A stretch of DNA of 64,000 nt, taken from Shinisaurus crocodilurus. Taxonomy: Eukaryota > Chordata > Lepidosauria > Squamata > Shinisauridae. Below, piece by piece: positions 22,983 through 32,957 of this stretch. The stretch is taken from NCBI GenBank assembly GCA_021292165.1, contig CM037880.1:207230255-207294254 (forward strand), given 5' to 3'. A model generated the notes under the pieces. The model was given only the letters and a program-made list of their open reading frames with translations, ran no database searches and was not told the DNA's origin. Position 1 is the stretch's first letter, and each line of letters starts with the position of its first letter. A program made the translations under genes and the position numbers.

Positions 22983-22995
22983 AAAAGCAGGGGGA
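22983..22995 (+). other. Polypurine tract
   Basis: AAAAGCAGGGGGA lies directly against the TG of the 3' LTR, where plus-strand DNA synthesis primes. One C interrupts an otherwise all-purine run. Confidence 0.82.
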
Positions 22996-23524
22996 TGTTG
23001 GGTTTTGCATAGGCAGAACGAGAATACCACCTGACATCGAGATTATCACCTGACCTGGTGGGTGTTACTTGAGTTCAAGTATACAAGGCCTTTGGTCAGG
23101 AGACATAGTCTCGAGGTGATATGACTCAGCAGCCTTGAACAGGTTTGGATAAACATGTTGATGAATAAGTTATACTACTGGGTGAGTAATGTCCTATTCA
23201 TAGATGCAGGGTCTGGGGTATATAAGCTAGCACACTTGCTTGCTTCTGTCATTCCTCTCTTCCACTCTGCTGCTTGTTCGTCTCAGCTCGACATGTCCCT
23301 GGACTTCACTTCATCTAGCCTTACCACTGGGGTAGTGGGTTTGAGTCTGCAATGATGTAGTGAGTAGAAATGCATTGATTGCCTTAATCCCATGTAATTG
23401 GGTCTTACAAATAAACTCTTTAATCTTTATTAACTGCTGTTATCTCCTCCTTCCGCTTGCGTGACTGGAACTGAGGGTCATTGGCTAGGGGAGCTTTTGA
23501 ACCCGGGTCAGTCCAACTCTCACA
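22996..23524 (+). repeat. 3' long terminal repeat (529 bp)
   Basis: Same length and, by eye, the same sequence as 18582-19110, including the TATA box and AATAAA. It is followed immediately by the AGCCC target duplication. Confidence 0.95.
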
Positions 23525-23529
23525 AGCCC
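23525..23529 (+). repeat. 5-bp target-site duplication, right copy (AGCCC)
   Basis: Direct repeat of 18577-18581, adjoining the 3' LTR end. Confidence 0.93.
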
Positions 23530-24530
23530 AGTACCGGAAGTCTTCAAAAACCAAAGCCTGTGTCAGTGACTCTGAGGAGGCACCAGGTCCAGAACAAGTC
23601 CCTGCCCTTCTGAACTGGGGCCCACAGCTGCAGACCTCATGTGCTGGCCACACAACTCCCCCACCCTCACCAGGAGGTGCCACTGCCCCCTGACCCTCAG
23701 ACTCTTCTACTGAACAAGGAGACCCTGAGGAGCAGTTCCTAACCAGCTCCTTACTCCCCAGGAGAGGCCAGCACATACAGGAAAAGACTGCTGGGCCTTT
23801 AACAGAAAGATATAGCACCTGAGGGCTGGAGGCAGAGCTTCCAGAAAGACTTTCCTGGCCTGCATATAAATCCCTGCCAATTGCTCCCAGCCAGTAGTAG
23901 AATAGCTTGAACGTTCTTCAGCTGTAGGATTGCTGTCCAAAGTCCTGAAACTAACTCAAGTGCCAGATGGGATGTGGCTGTCTGTTCCTCATTGTGCCTC
24001 CTGGCCTGAGCTGTTTCCCGGAACAGATGACAGATTTTCCAATAGAGCAGGACAGAGGTGGTATCTCAGTATCCATCCACCTGACCATGCTTCTTTCATC
24101 CTGTCCCATGAATGAGCCAAAAACTATGGTTTTGAGCCTGACTAGCTTGATAGGTGACTAGGAATTTAAGAAGGGAGCTGAATATTCTATAGCCCTCTTC
24201 AGTCATTATTTGCACGAAGAGGGAAAGTTAGTCCAAAGACACTGTGGGGGCCACACTTTTAGCCCTGCTGCCCATCTTCATGCTGCTCCTGAGTTTAGCT
24301 GCAGCTTCTGCAGTGGGGAGGCTTCTTGACTTGTGGAGATTCCCCACTTGATTTAGCACCCTGAAAGACTCTCACTTCCGCACTTCATGCAAATAACTAG
24401 TGGAGGGAGCTCTTAATGGTCTGGAATCTCCCTCCAGCTTTTGAAATGCAATACCCCTCAGAGTTTGTGGGATGAAGAGAATGAAAGCATCTGTTTAAAA
24501 CTGAGCACAGAGAGAGCGAGAGAGAAGAAA
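23530..24530. other. GC-richer unassigned stretch, possible old LTR fragment
   Basis: The text at 23530-23940 is GC-richer than its surroundings and includes a TATA-like gcatataaatccctgcc at about 23860. This recalls a solo or truncated LTR of another family, but no second copy or terminal repeat is in the window. Frames of 60-130 codons on both strands match nothing I recognise. Confidence 0.3.
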
Positions 24531-24537
24531 ACATATG

Positions 24538-24768
24538 TTTATTTATTTATTTGTTTGTTATATTTATACCCCGCCTTTTTTCCTGCAAGGAACCCAAGGC
24601 GGCTTACATAATCCTCCTCCTCCTCTCCATTTTTATCCTCACAACAACCCTGTGAGGTAGGTTAGGCTGAGAGTCAGTGACTGGCCCAAAGTCACCCAGT
24701 GAGTTTCATAGCTGAGCAGGGACTAGAACCTGGATCTCCCGGGTTCCAGTCCAACACTTTAGCCACTA
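24538..24768 (-). mobile_element. Sauria-type SINE, head truncated
   Basis: The minus-strand tail GGCGGGGTATAAATATAA and body are clear. The tRNA head stops short of box A near 24768, so this copy has lost part of its internal promoter. Confidence 0.9.
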
Positions 24769-25067
24769 CTACTTCTTCTGAAAGTGAAGAAGCTGAGGGT
24801 GCAGTTTCACTCTCTGAGAATCTTGGCTAGCAGTTGTGCTGTATGCTATAGGTAGGAAGGTGTTGGCTTTTTTTCAGGGTTCTACGCTTTGCATGGCACC
24901 TGGACCTCCCCAGAAATGGTGACATCAATTGGGTTGTCAGCAGGTCCCAACTGCTGCAAGCGGCATCAGTGACAAGGACTGCAAGGCTGCAGGTCATCCC
25001 AGAAGCTGGCTTAATCTGTTGGGATAGTGGGAGGAGGAGAAGGCTATTTCAATCTTGGCTGCAGTGG

Positions 25068-25400
25068 AGTCAGGGTGGCAAGGGAGGAGCAAGGAAGGAG
25101 AGGGGGTAGAATGGACTGTGAGAAAAAGCTCCAGATGGGTGAAAGGCAGGAGAGGAAAGGCAGAAAGCTGGACAGATGGAAAAGCAGTTAAGAGGAGAAC
25201 AGTGGGATAGTGGACAAAGGGTCCTGAAGGAGGGGTAGCAGGACTGAAAGAAGGACCTAAAGAAAGACCTGAAGATGGAAGGAGGAGAATGGAAGAAGGA
25301 AAGAAGGGAGAAGGGAGAAGGAGGAGGAGAACAGTTGAATAGTGGACAAAGGGAACTGAACACTGAAGGAAGGACCTAAAGAAGGGGAGGAACCTTGGGA
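25068..25400. repeat. Purine-rich block with ~131-bp direct repeat
   Basis: The plus strand is almost all A and G. The phrase gaggagaacagt.g.atagtggacaaaggg...aaggacctaaagaag occurs at about 25192-25263 and again at 25324-25384. The long minus-strand frames of 97-143 codons are proline/serine/leucine artefacts of this composition. Confidence 0.75.
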
Positions 25401-25670
25401 ACAGTGAAAAGATTGGTTGCGGCAAGGCAGATTTGGGAAGAGTGAACCAGAGGACCTAGGAATAGGGTCAGGGAAGGGACCAGAGCTTGAAGAAAGTACA
25501 AAGAAGAGAGAGTGGTTAGGAGAGGATGCTTAGCCATATTCAGGATTTCAAATTACTCACGTGATGAGTGGGGATGAGAACACTAGCTCCATTCCCTGCT
25601 TCTCCATTTCCATCCTCATCACCCTCCATGAGTTGGAGGCAAATGTCAGCAGTAGGGAGATATCTCTACT

Positions 25671-26145
25671 AGGGCTGGACTAATCTGTCATTTTCTCCTG
25701 CATTTGATTTTGTTTAAAAAAAGAAAATCTCAAGTTTTTTCCATCCTATATATGAAGAAATTTGCCAATTTTGGTAAATTTTTATCCAAGACAAACCAAC
25801 ATTCTCAACCATCTGTACCAATAGGTGCAGCTATACCCAGGATGGAGAGGACCATGTTGTGCCTGGCTGTCTTGTACCTGTTAAAGATGGGGAGCCTATC
25901 AGAAAAAAGAGGTGGCAATCCTAATTCAGCAGCACAAGCAAGGTTGAATTCACAGGGATTCAAACCCAGACTTGTAAGAGCTAAGCATTCATAGCCCTCG
26001 GCCTGGATGGACAAATCTGTCAGTTCAAATGTTTTAAATCTCCAGTTCTTTCCATGGTGTTTATGAAGAAATGTGTGACTTCTGGTAAGTTCTTCTCAAA
26101 AAACCAATCAAATGAAATTGTCACCCATCCATATTCTCTACTAGG
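25671..26145. mobile_element. ~475-bp dispersed repeat, copy 1
   Basis: Aligns by ordered blocks with 37515-37990: an agggctggactaatctgtcat start, an aatctcaagttttttccatcc block, a gcagctatacccaggatggagaggaccat centre, a gagattcaaacccag-type block, a cctggatggac... second start, and an attctcacccatcc-type end. The two outer modules are themselves similar. There is no transposase. This is probably a non-autonomous DNA element. Confidence 0.65.
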
Positions 26146-27171
26146 GAGGATTCTAAAGCACACAGGCACAATCCTTGTGAGTCAAGTAGAAAAGACTCCC
26201 CGGGGCAGACCTTTGGCTGCCAACTCTCCCATCAAGATTCTTTTTATGGAGCGTTTTACTAGTTTGCATAGGCATTTACCACACAAAAAAGGATCTGGAC
26301 GCAATCATGGCTTTGTCAGCGGCAGTGGCTCCAGGTCACCCTGATGAAACTAGTGAGCCCTCGCCGGCTGCAGTGGTAAAGGAGAGCTCATTCCTTATGA
26401 GAAAGCAAAAATGGGAAATCAGAAAATGTCTGCTGCTCCACACCACATCAGCTGAATACTGTTTCTCCAATCCCTTACAGAACGGCACTCTCCCTCTCTC
26501 TCTTTGTGAAAGATTTCCGGAGGGCAAGTTGTGTGGGTTTCAGCACAACCAGGCTGGCAAGAGCACAAGAGCATCATTTCCCACCCTGTAGCTTTTCAAA
26601 TTAACCTGATGCCGTGCAATCTCCACCTTCTGTCTTTGTGCCATTAATTTCCGCCTTCACATTCTACCTGGCGATGAGCTCAAGCTTCTTCTTCATACAC
26701 CCCCCTCCCAAGCCACCCACATGCCTGAACGTTGCGTCCTTTAACAGCCCCTTTTCTTTGCTTATGTCCTCCTTTACTTTTATTTAAAAGTTTCCCTTGA
26801 TGTCTGCCTGTGTCTAGTTCTGATTGCTGTTGACTCTCAGGCTGAAGTTTCCATTTCCTTTTCTCTCCATAAGCAACTGAAAGCTGTTCTGTGGTGCATG
26901 AGATGCAAAATGTAGGCACCAATCCCTGTCATTCAAGTGCCACGAAAGGCTCAATTTTTGACAGTTCAGCTGCACTGCAGTAAAACTGGCATGTGCTCTC
27001 CTTGGTAAAGTATCAGAAATGGTCGGTGCTTGAGCACTTCCCCCTTTGGAGGAAAAAATAATCTTCAAAATGCAGGTTCTAAAATCATCACCCCACCATC
27101 ATCAAAATCATCAGACATCTAACTTCTGGAAAATGTTTGCTTCTTTATGAAAATATTTAGAAATGTTGTGA
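26146..27171. other. Unassigned non-coding stretch
   Basis: No recognised repeat or supported exon. Frames of 60-95 codons on both strands have no domain signature. Confidence 0.35.
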
Positions 27172-27310
27172 TATTAAAATATTGATATCTGCCTTTCTTT
27201 ACAAAAATCCAAGGCAAATAACAATAGTGAAATTTTTAAAAAAAAAACAACAGAAGAAAAATAAAATAAAATAAAAATAGCAGCAAAACCAGATCAGGAG
27301 AAAGCACAGA
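27172..27310 (-). mobile_element. LINE 3' tail fragment (L2-like), antisense
   Basis: The phrase atatctgcctttctttacaaaaatccaaggca followed by an A-rich run resembles the antisense 3' ends at 41445-41715 and 46876-47235. Confidence 0.5.
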
Positions 27311-27428
27311 TCCAGCTCTGTCCATTATCAGCACCAGATTCTACAATCTATGCAATCATGTGCAAAGAATCTGCTCTAAAAGTTAAATTGAGTTTATTAT
27401 ATATTGTAGGATATACAAATTAAATCCA

Positions 27429-27455
27429 ATAGTGTGTGTGTGTGTGTGTGTGTAT
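27429..27455. repeat. (GT)n microsatellite
   Basis: About eleven GT units, then TATACACAC. Confidence 0.93.
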
Positions 27456-27756
27456 ACACACATTTGCATTCATTTATATGGAGACAGGAAGAAAAACCTG
27501 TCCAGAGTGCAGAAGGAAACAAGTAGAGGGATCTTTACCCCTGCAAGGAACTTGGCTAGTCTTTTTTTTTGACTCCCTTTGAAATCCCACACAAGTTTTG
27601 CCTGAGCAAGAAAGCAAAGCACCAGGCAGACTGGGAGTGGAGGCAAAAGCCCAGCACTGCAGGAGATCCTCTTACATCAAGAGTCTGCTATAAAAGTTTG
27701 GCTTTTGCCTCTACTTTCCATTTTCCTTGGGGCAGCTCTTCAACACAGCCCCTAGC

Positions 27757-27802
27757 AAAGTAATGGAGGGGGGCTGTCAAAAGTAATGGAGGGGGGCTGT
27801 CA
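27757..27802. repeat. Perfect 23-bp tandem duplication
   Basis: The 23-base unit starting AAAGTAATGGAGG occurs twice head to tail without a mismatch (27757-27779 and 27780-27802). It looks like a recent local slippage event. Confidence 0.93.
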
Positions 27803-27832
27803 AAAACACAGGCCTCTCACAGAAGACACCGA

Positions 27833-28262
27833 AGATAGGGCTGTAATTCTCATTGAGAATTTCCTTTCAGTTCGCAAAAATAAATACCCCGTTCACAATC
27901 CTGAATGCGAATTGGGGTGCATTTTCTCTGAAAATGGTCACAAATTCCCAAACTTGCCTTCATATTTGCAAAATGTGTACTGGAAAAATGCACAACTTTC
28001 TCAGAATGCACAACTTTTTCAAAATGCACACATTTTAAATTACCCATACTTTATTCTGTGAGGGAAATTTGCACAAGTTGGGAAATTTGCGCAAATTTAG
28101 GAATGGTTTGTGCAACTTTCACATTTGATAGCTGTTTGTTTTTCACAATTTTCCCATTTGCATAAAAGGAACAATCAATGACCACAAACATGAGCACAAA
28201 TCAAGGAGGAAGAAGACGTTCAGAGACACTGACCTTCGGAGAATCTTGGTGAGCTCCATTGT
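27833..28262. mobile_element. Non-autonomous repeat, family D copy 1
   Basis: Shares ordered text with 45860-46187: tgagaattt...tttcagttcgcaaa, gttcacaatcc...aatggggg-type text, cacaaattcccaaactt, arrays of aaaatgcacacttt, and a gaat.ttggtgagctc end. Within it, motifs such as TTTGCGCAAATTT repeat in both orientations. Confidence 0.6.
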
Positions 28263-28613
28263 TCCACCTAACAGCAAAGGATTGGACTAGAAGGAATTTG
28301 GGTTCTGCAATTCTGTGACAGAAGTTACTTCATATTAGTCTGAGACAGAATTCATATGATCTTCCTTTCATGAGTATCAAATGTGAGTATTGTAACATAA
28401 AGTCAGTGTACACTTTATGTATCTTTAAGGGCAGCCCTTAGTGGGAGAGGTGCCTATCAAGAGGGGACCCAATACGGCAAGAGAGAGTTTTGGAAGTGAG
28501 AAGGTCTTGTGTGTGCACGTAGTTTTCCTGAAGAGTGGCCTGAGAAAAGAATTGGGGGGGGGGGGCTGGTTTGTGCTTAAAAACAAAAACAAATAAAACA
28601 TCTGTTGTGGTCC

Positions 28614-28778
28614 CAGGGTCGGTGGAAGGCAGTTTGGTGCCCTAGGCAAGATCAGATATTTAGCGCCCCCCTCTTCCCACTTGAGCCCTCCCTCCCTCCA
28701 GCCCTATGCTCCTGGTGCCCCCTTTAGCCCGGCGCCCTAGGCAGCCGCCTAGTTGGCCTAATGGTAGCACCGGCCCTG
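28614..28778. mobile_element. 165-bp hAT-like MITE, copy 1
   Basis: Exact 8-bp direct repeats TGTGGTCC flank it (28606-28613 and 28779-28786). The tips are CAGGGTCGG and CCGGCCCTG. The outer portions match 46516-46680 closely, but about 45 bases in the centre differ entirely. Non-coding; mobilised in trans if at all. Confidence 0.9.
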
Positions 28779-28786
28779 TGTGGTCC

Positions 28787-29530
28787 TAAACTTGATCAAT
28801 GTTTTCTCTGAAAAATAACTTTCCTGGCTGAGCTGCTGGAGTAGGCCACAAAGCTACAGAGCAGTATTTTAATGCCAGAATGGTTCCATGAAATCTTGGA
28901 TTGGCATTTTTCAATTGCACATTTCCAAAATGCAAAATAATTCACTATTCCTATTCCCATGTCAAATGGTACCTTTATCCCCCCCCCCCAAAGTGTGTTT
29001 GGAGGGGTGAGGGAGGGAAGATAATTTTTCTATATGAAATTACTACTGAGCTGCATAAACCTCTGAGGAGAAGAAGCTCTCTTACCAAAATGGTCCCATG
29101 CTCAAAATCACTATAAGTGAGTTATATCATTCTACACAAACTACAGTGGAATAATGTGTTTCCTCAAGGAGACTCAATACAAAAGTATATCCAATTGCAA
29201 TGGTTATCTCCCCAGGATTCATCATTTGTGGTATTTGGAAAGAGATAGAGGTATGGGCCATTTCTAGTTTTTGATTACAGAGTAAGAGAAATGTTACTTT
29301 TTCATTTCTGCAGATTGGAGTTAGTTATCCCCAATTTCAAACAAACCTAATGGATCAGGAGCACAGCAAAACATTAAAAAAAAAATGCTGTAAAAGTAGC
29401 AACACAGAGAGGACCAGCTATCGCTGAAAAACTGACTGGAGCATATCCCTGACTCCTGGACTGGTTGTTGTTGTTTTCCAGTCTTTGTTCTATTCCATGT
29501 CCATGTCAGTTTGTGACTTGAAAAAAAATT
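28787..29530. other. Unassigned non-coding stretch
   Basis: Contains a C-run near 28980-28989. No gene or named repeat is supported. Confidence 0.35.
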
Positions 29531-29539
29531 CAGCAAGAA

Positions 29540-29830
29540 CATTGAAATGCATTTTCATCCACATTTTTCTAATCTATGCATTCTTTTATGCAATTTTGCC
29601 TGATACATTCATTTATGCAAGCACTTTCCCTTAACAATGCTGTTTTGTAAGCTTTCTCACCAATATAGTATGCATTTGGGGGGCATATTTTCCCCTAGTG
29701 CACACATTTTTGTATGCATTTTTGTTCAGAGAACTGCATGGCAGAGTTCTGAGAAGTGTGAATACCAAAGAGGTAACTAGTTTTTTCCAGATTGCATATT
29801 GATTCAGGAAGTACAAATTTGGTAAATTCT
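29540..29830. mobile_element. TGCATTTTTG-motif repeat
   Basis: Variants of atgcatttttgt and tatgcaa-type phrases, plus an agaactgcatggcagagttctgag block, parallel 10590-10960. Boundaries are uncertain; the right end meets a Sauria SINE. Confidence 0.5.
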
Positions 29831-29838
29831 TCTCAGAA

Positions 29839-30075
29839 TTTATTATTTATTTATTTATTATATTTATATCCCGCCTTTTTTCCTGCAAGGAACCCAAGGC
29901 GGCTTACATAATCCTCCTCCTCCTCTCCATTTTATCCTCACAACAATCCTGTGAGGTAGGTTAGGCTGAGAGGCAGTGACTGGCCCAAAGTCACCCAGTG
30001 AGTTTCATGGCCGAGCGGGGACTAGCACCTGGATCTCCCAAATCCCAGTCCAACACACTAACCACTACGCCACAC
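29839..30075 (-). mobile_element. Sauria-type SINE
   Basis: A minus-strand copy with the same tail, body and tRNA-like head as the copy at 4262-4512, ending at GTGTGGCGTAGTGG on the minus strand. Confidence 0.91.
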
Positions 30076-30101
30076 AAGCTGAACTGGATGAAATTTCCCC
30101 C

Positions 30102-30197
30102 CATCATTTTGGCTTAGGTCACAGATGCATGTTTAGCCTAAACATGCATCTGTGACCTAAGCCTAAACATGCATCTGTGACCTAAGCCAAAATGATG
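30102..30197. repeat. Fold-back with tandemly repeated right arm
   Basis: The 34-base left arm (30102-30135, starting CATCATTTTGGCTTAGG) is perfectly complementary to 30164-30197. Between them lies an extra partial copy of the right arm, taaacatgcatctgtgacctaag (30139-30161), so the arm is present twice in tandem. It could form two alternative hairpins. Confidence 0.85.
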
Positions 30198-30797
30198 ACC
30201 TTTTTATTAGGTTTGTTCATTGGAAAGAAATTCAGGATCTGAATATTGTACTTCAAGCCAATACAAATTGTTCTTCCCTATTCAGTGCGGGGAAACAGAT
30301 CATACATTGAACACACACATGGACATCTTCTCTTCAGCCTGTTACTGGTTGCAACTTGCAAAGATAGGCTAGGTGAGTAAACTGAATCAATTGAGCCTAT
30401 ATTCCTATAGAGATTGGATAGGGAAGGTATAGGAAGTATGGAACATGCCAATGAAGTGATGCTAAAAGTTGATTTAACCCAGATACATTTCTTATTATTT
30501 GGTTCTCTTTCTTTGGTCACACTGAGATCCCAGAAGAAAAAAGAAATACAGTCCAGCAATATCAGTATGTTGCTCTCTACTGCCATGATCACAAATAAGG
30601 GTTTATTTTATCAGGTTTGTTTTTGGTACTTGCATTTTATATACATTTAATAAAGTTTTGACCTGAATTGCCATATATTTTGCATTGCATCTTGGTGACT
30701 CATCTCCTTCTACAATCATAGAATCATAGAAAAGTAGAGTTGGAAGGGGCCCACAAGGCCATCGAGTCCAACCCCCTGCTCAATGCAGGAATCTAGG

Positions 30798-32492
30798 TCA
30801 AAGCATCTCTGACAGATGTCTGTCCAGCTGCACCTTGAATGCCTCCAGAGTGGGAGAGCCCACCACCTCCCTAGGTAGTTGATTCCATTGTCTTATTGCT
30901 CTGACAGTCAGGAAATTTTTCCTGATGTTTAGGTGGAATCTAGGTTCCTGTAACTTGAGCCCATTATTCCGTGTCCTGCAAACTGGGATGACCGAGAAGA
31001 GATCTTTGCCCTCCTCTGTGTGACATCCCTTCAAATACTGGAAGAGTGCGATCATATCTCCCCTCAGTCTCCTCTTCTGAAGGCTAAACATGCCCAGTTC
31101 TTTCAGTCTCTCCTCATAGGGCCTTGTTTCCAGTCCCTTTATCATCCTTGTTGCCCTCCTCTGAACCCTCTCCAGTTTGTCTATGTCCTTCTTAAAGTGA
31201 GGTGCCCAGAACTGGACGCAGTACTCAAGATGAGGCCTAACCAGTGCCGAGTAAAGGGGAATTATCACTTCCCGCGATTTGGAAGCTATACTTCTATTAA
31301 TACAGCCCAAAATTGCATTTGCCTTTTTTGCAGCCACATCGCATTGCTGGTTCATATTCAGTTTGTGATCTACCACAATTCCAAGATCCTTCTCACTTGT
31401 AGTATTGTTGAGCCAAGTGTCCCCCATTCTGTAACTCTGCATTTGGTTTCCTCTCCCTAGGTGCAGCACTTGGCATTTATCCCTACTAAATTTCATTCTG
31501 TTGTTTTCGGCCCAGCGCTCCAGCCTATCGAGGTCACTTTGAATTTTGTTTCTGTCTTCCAGAGTATTAGCTGTTCCACCCAACTTTGTGTCATCTGCAA
31601 ATTTGATAAGCATTCCCTGTACCTCCTGATCCAAGTCATTAATAAAAATGTTGAAGAGCACCGGGCCCAGGACCGAGCCCTGTGGTACCCCGCTCGTTAC
31701 CTCTCCCCAGTTTGAGAAGGAACCATTGATAAGCACTCTTTGAGTCCGATTCTTTAGCCAATTGTGGATCCACCTGATAGTTGTTCCATCTAGCCCACTC
31801 TTAGCTAGCTTACTAATCAGGATATCATGAGGCACTTTGTCGAAAGCTTTGCTGAAGTCCAGGTATATAATGTCCACAGCATTCCCACAGTCCACAAGGG
31901 AGGTTACCCGATCAAAAAATGAGATCAGATTAGTCTGACAGGATTTGTTCTTGACAAATCCATGCTGGCTTCTAGTAATCACTGCATTGTTTTCAAGGTG
32001 CTTGCAGACTGACTTCTTTATAATCTGCTCAAAAATCTTCCCGGGGATTGATGTCAGACTGACTGGCCTATAGTTCCCAGGTTCCTCCTTCTTGCCCTTT
32101 TTGAAGATGGGAACAACATTTGCCCTCCTCCAGTCATCTGGCACTTCACCTGTCCTCCATGATTTCTCAAAGATAATAGACAGTGGTTCTGAGAGTTCTT
32201 CTGCCAGTTCCTTTATTACTCTAGGATGCAGCTCATCAGGCCCTGGAGATTTAAACTCGTTCAGAGTAATCAGGTGCTCCTTGACCATTTGCCTATCAAT
32301 CTCAAGCTGCAATTCTGCCCCTTCAGTCTGCACTTCAGGTTTGCCAGGGGGGTCATAGACCCTCTTTTGGGAGAAGACCGAGCCGAAGTAGGAATTGAAC
32401 ACTTCTGCCTTTTCTTTGTCTTCTGTTATCAATTTGCCATCCTCATTGCGTAGTTGAACCACCAGTTCTTTCTTCTGTCTTTTACTGTGCAT
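30798..32492 (-). pseudogene. CR1 ORF2 reverse-transcriptase region, long open frame
   Basis: 564 uninterrupted codons. Landmarks in order: NYRPVSLTS around residue 140, HGFVKNKSCQTNLI near 177-190, the first catalytic aspartate in YLDFSKAFDKV (about 210-220), SGVPQGSVLGPVLF at about 267-280, and the catalytic FADDTKLGG at about 298-306. The C-terminal CR1 thumb and tail follow, with LRGDMIALFQYLKG and QWNQLPREVV near the end. The methionine at 32492 is a chance start inside the reading frame; the real ORF2 began upstream. All catalytic residues are kept, but without endonuclease the copy cannot move. Confidence 0.93.
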
Positions 32493-32920
32493 GTATCTGA
32501 AGAAAGCTTTTTGTTGCTTTTAGCATTCCTCGCTAACCTTAGCTCATTCTCAGCTTTAGCCTTCCTGACACTATTCCTGCAGTTCTGTGCTACCTGCCTG
32601 TACTCTTCCCCTGTAGCCTGTCCTTCCTTCCACTTCCTATACGTGTCCTTTTTTGTTTTCAGGTCATCTTTGAGTTTATTGTGAAGCCACATTGGCTTCT
32701 TCTGTTGCCCTCTGCCTTTTCTCCTTGTGGGAATTGTTTGCAATTGTGCCTTTAAAATTTCCTTTTTTAAAAACTCCCACCCCTCCTGGGCTCCCTTTCT
32801 CGTGAGAGTCACTTGCCATGGGATCTTACTAATCATTGTTCTGAATTTGTTAAAATTGGCTTTCCTAAAATCCAGGGTACGTGTTTGGCTACACTCAGCT
32901 TTTGCTTCTGTTAGAATCAA
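32429..32920 (-). pseudogene. CR1 ORF2 linker fragment, frame broken
   Basis: This 163-codon frame encodes the basic linker between endonuclease and reverse transcriptase (TEAKAECSQTRTLDF near its start). After NAKSNKK the reading becomes nonsense and stops. The text resumes sense in the next frame, which carries the 564-codon piece. The break is explained by loss of one base in the A-run that appears as TTTTT on the plus strand at 32508-32512. The rest of the linker is intact. Confidence 0.85.
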
Positions 32921-32957
32921 GAACTCAAGTATAACATGGTCACTTTTTCTATTCTAA

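Larger units (their letters stand above)
18582..23524 (+). mobile_element. Ty1/copia-type LTR retrotransposon with decayed pol
   Basis: Total length 4943 bp. It comprises a 529-bp 5' LTR, a 3885-bp internal region and a 529-bp 3' LTR, bounded by AGCCC duplications. Order of parts: LTR, primer-binding site matching the initiator tRNA-Met anticodon arm, about 1.5-2 kb of leader/gag-like text, integrase remnant, reverse-transcriptase remnant, RNase H remnant, polypurine tract, LTR. The order integrase before reverse transcriptase is diagnostic of copia, as opposed to gypsy, elements. Pol is crossed by several stops and at least one frameshift, and the integrase core is largely missing. The element cannot encode its own enzymes, yet both LTRs look identical. 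Confidence 0.92.
30714..32957 (-). mobile_element. CR1 LINE, 5'-truncated
   Basis: The minus-strand copy runs from text encoding the linker after the endonuclease (near 32957) through the full reverse transcriptase to the CR1 terminus, which repeats ATTCTATGATT near 30714-30730. The endonuclease and ORF1 are absent, as is usual for 5'-truncated non-LTR insertions. Compared with other repeats here it is well preserved. No target duplication is obvious, which is normal for CR1. Confidence 0.95.

Noticed and set aside
18582..23524. Endogenous retrovirus or gypsy element
   Set aside because: Integrase text precedes reverse transcriptase, RNase H has the copia S-S-T-E-A-E phrase, and the primer site matches an internal tRNA segment; no envelope region is present.
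23530..23940. Solo LTR of a second retroelement family
   Set aside because: A TATA-like motif and GC-rich text suggest it, but no terminal TG...CA pair, second copy or target duplication could be found, so it is left unassigned.
24994..25425. 143-codon minus-strand frame
   Set aside because: Low-complexity serine/proline/phenylalanine translation of a purine-rich repeat, with another long frame overlapping it.
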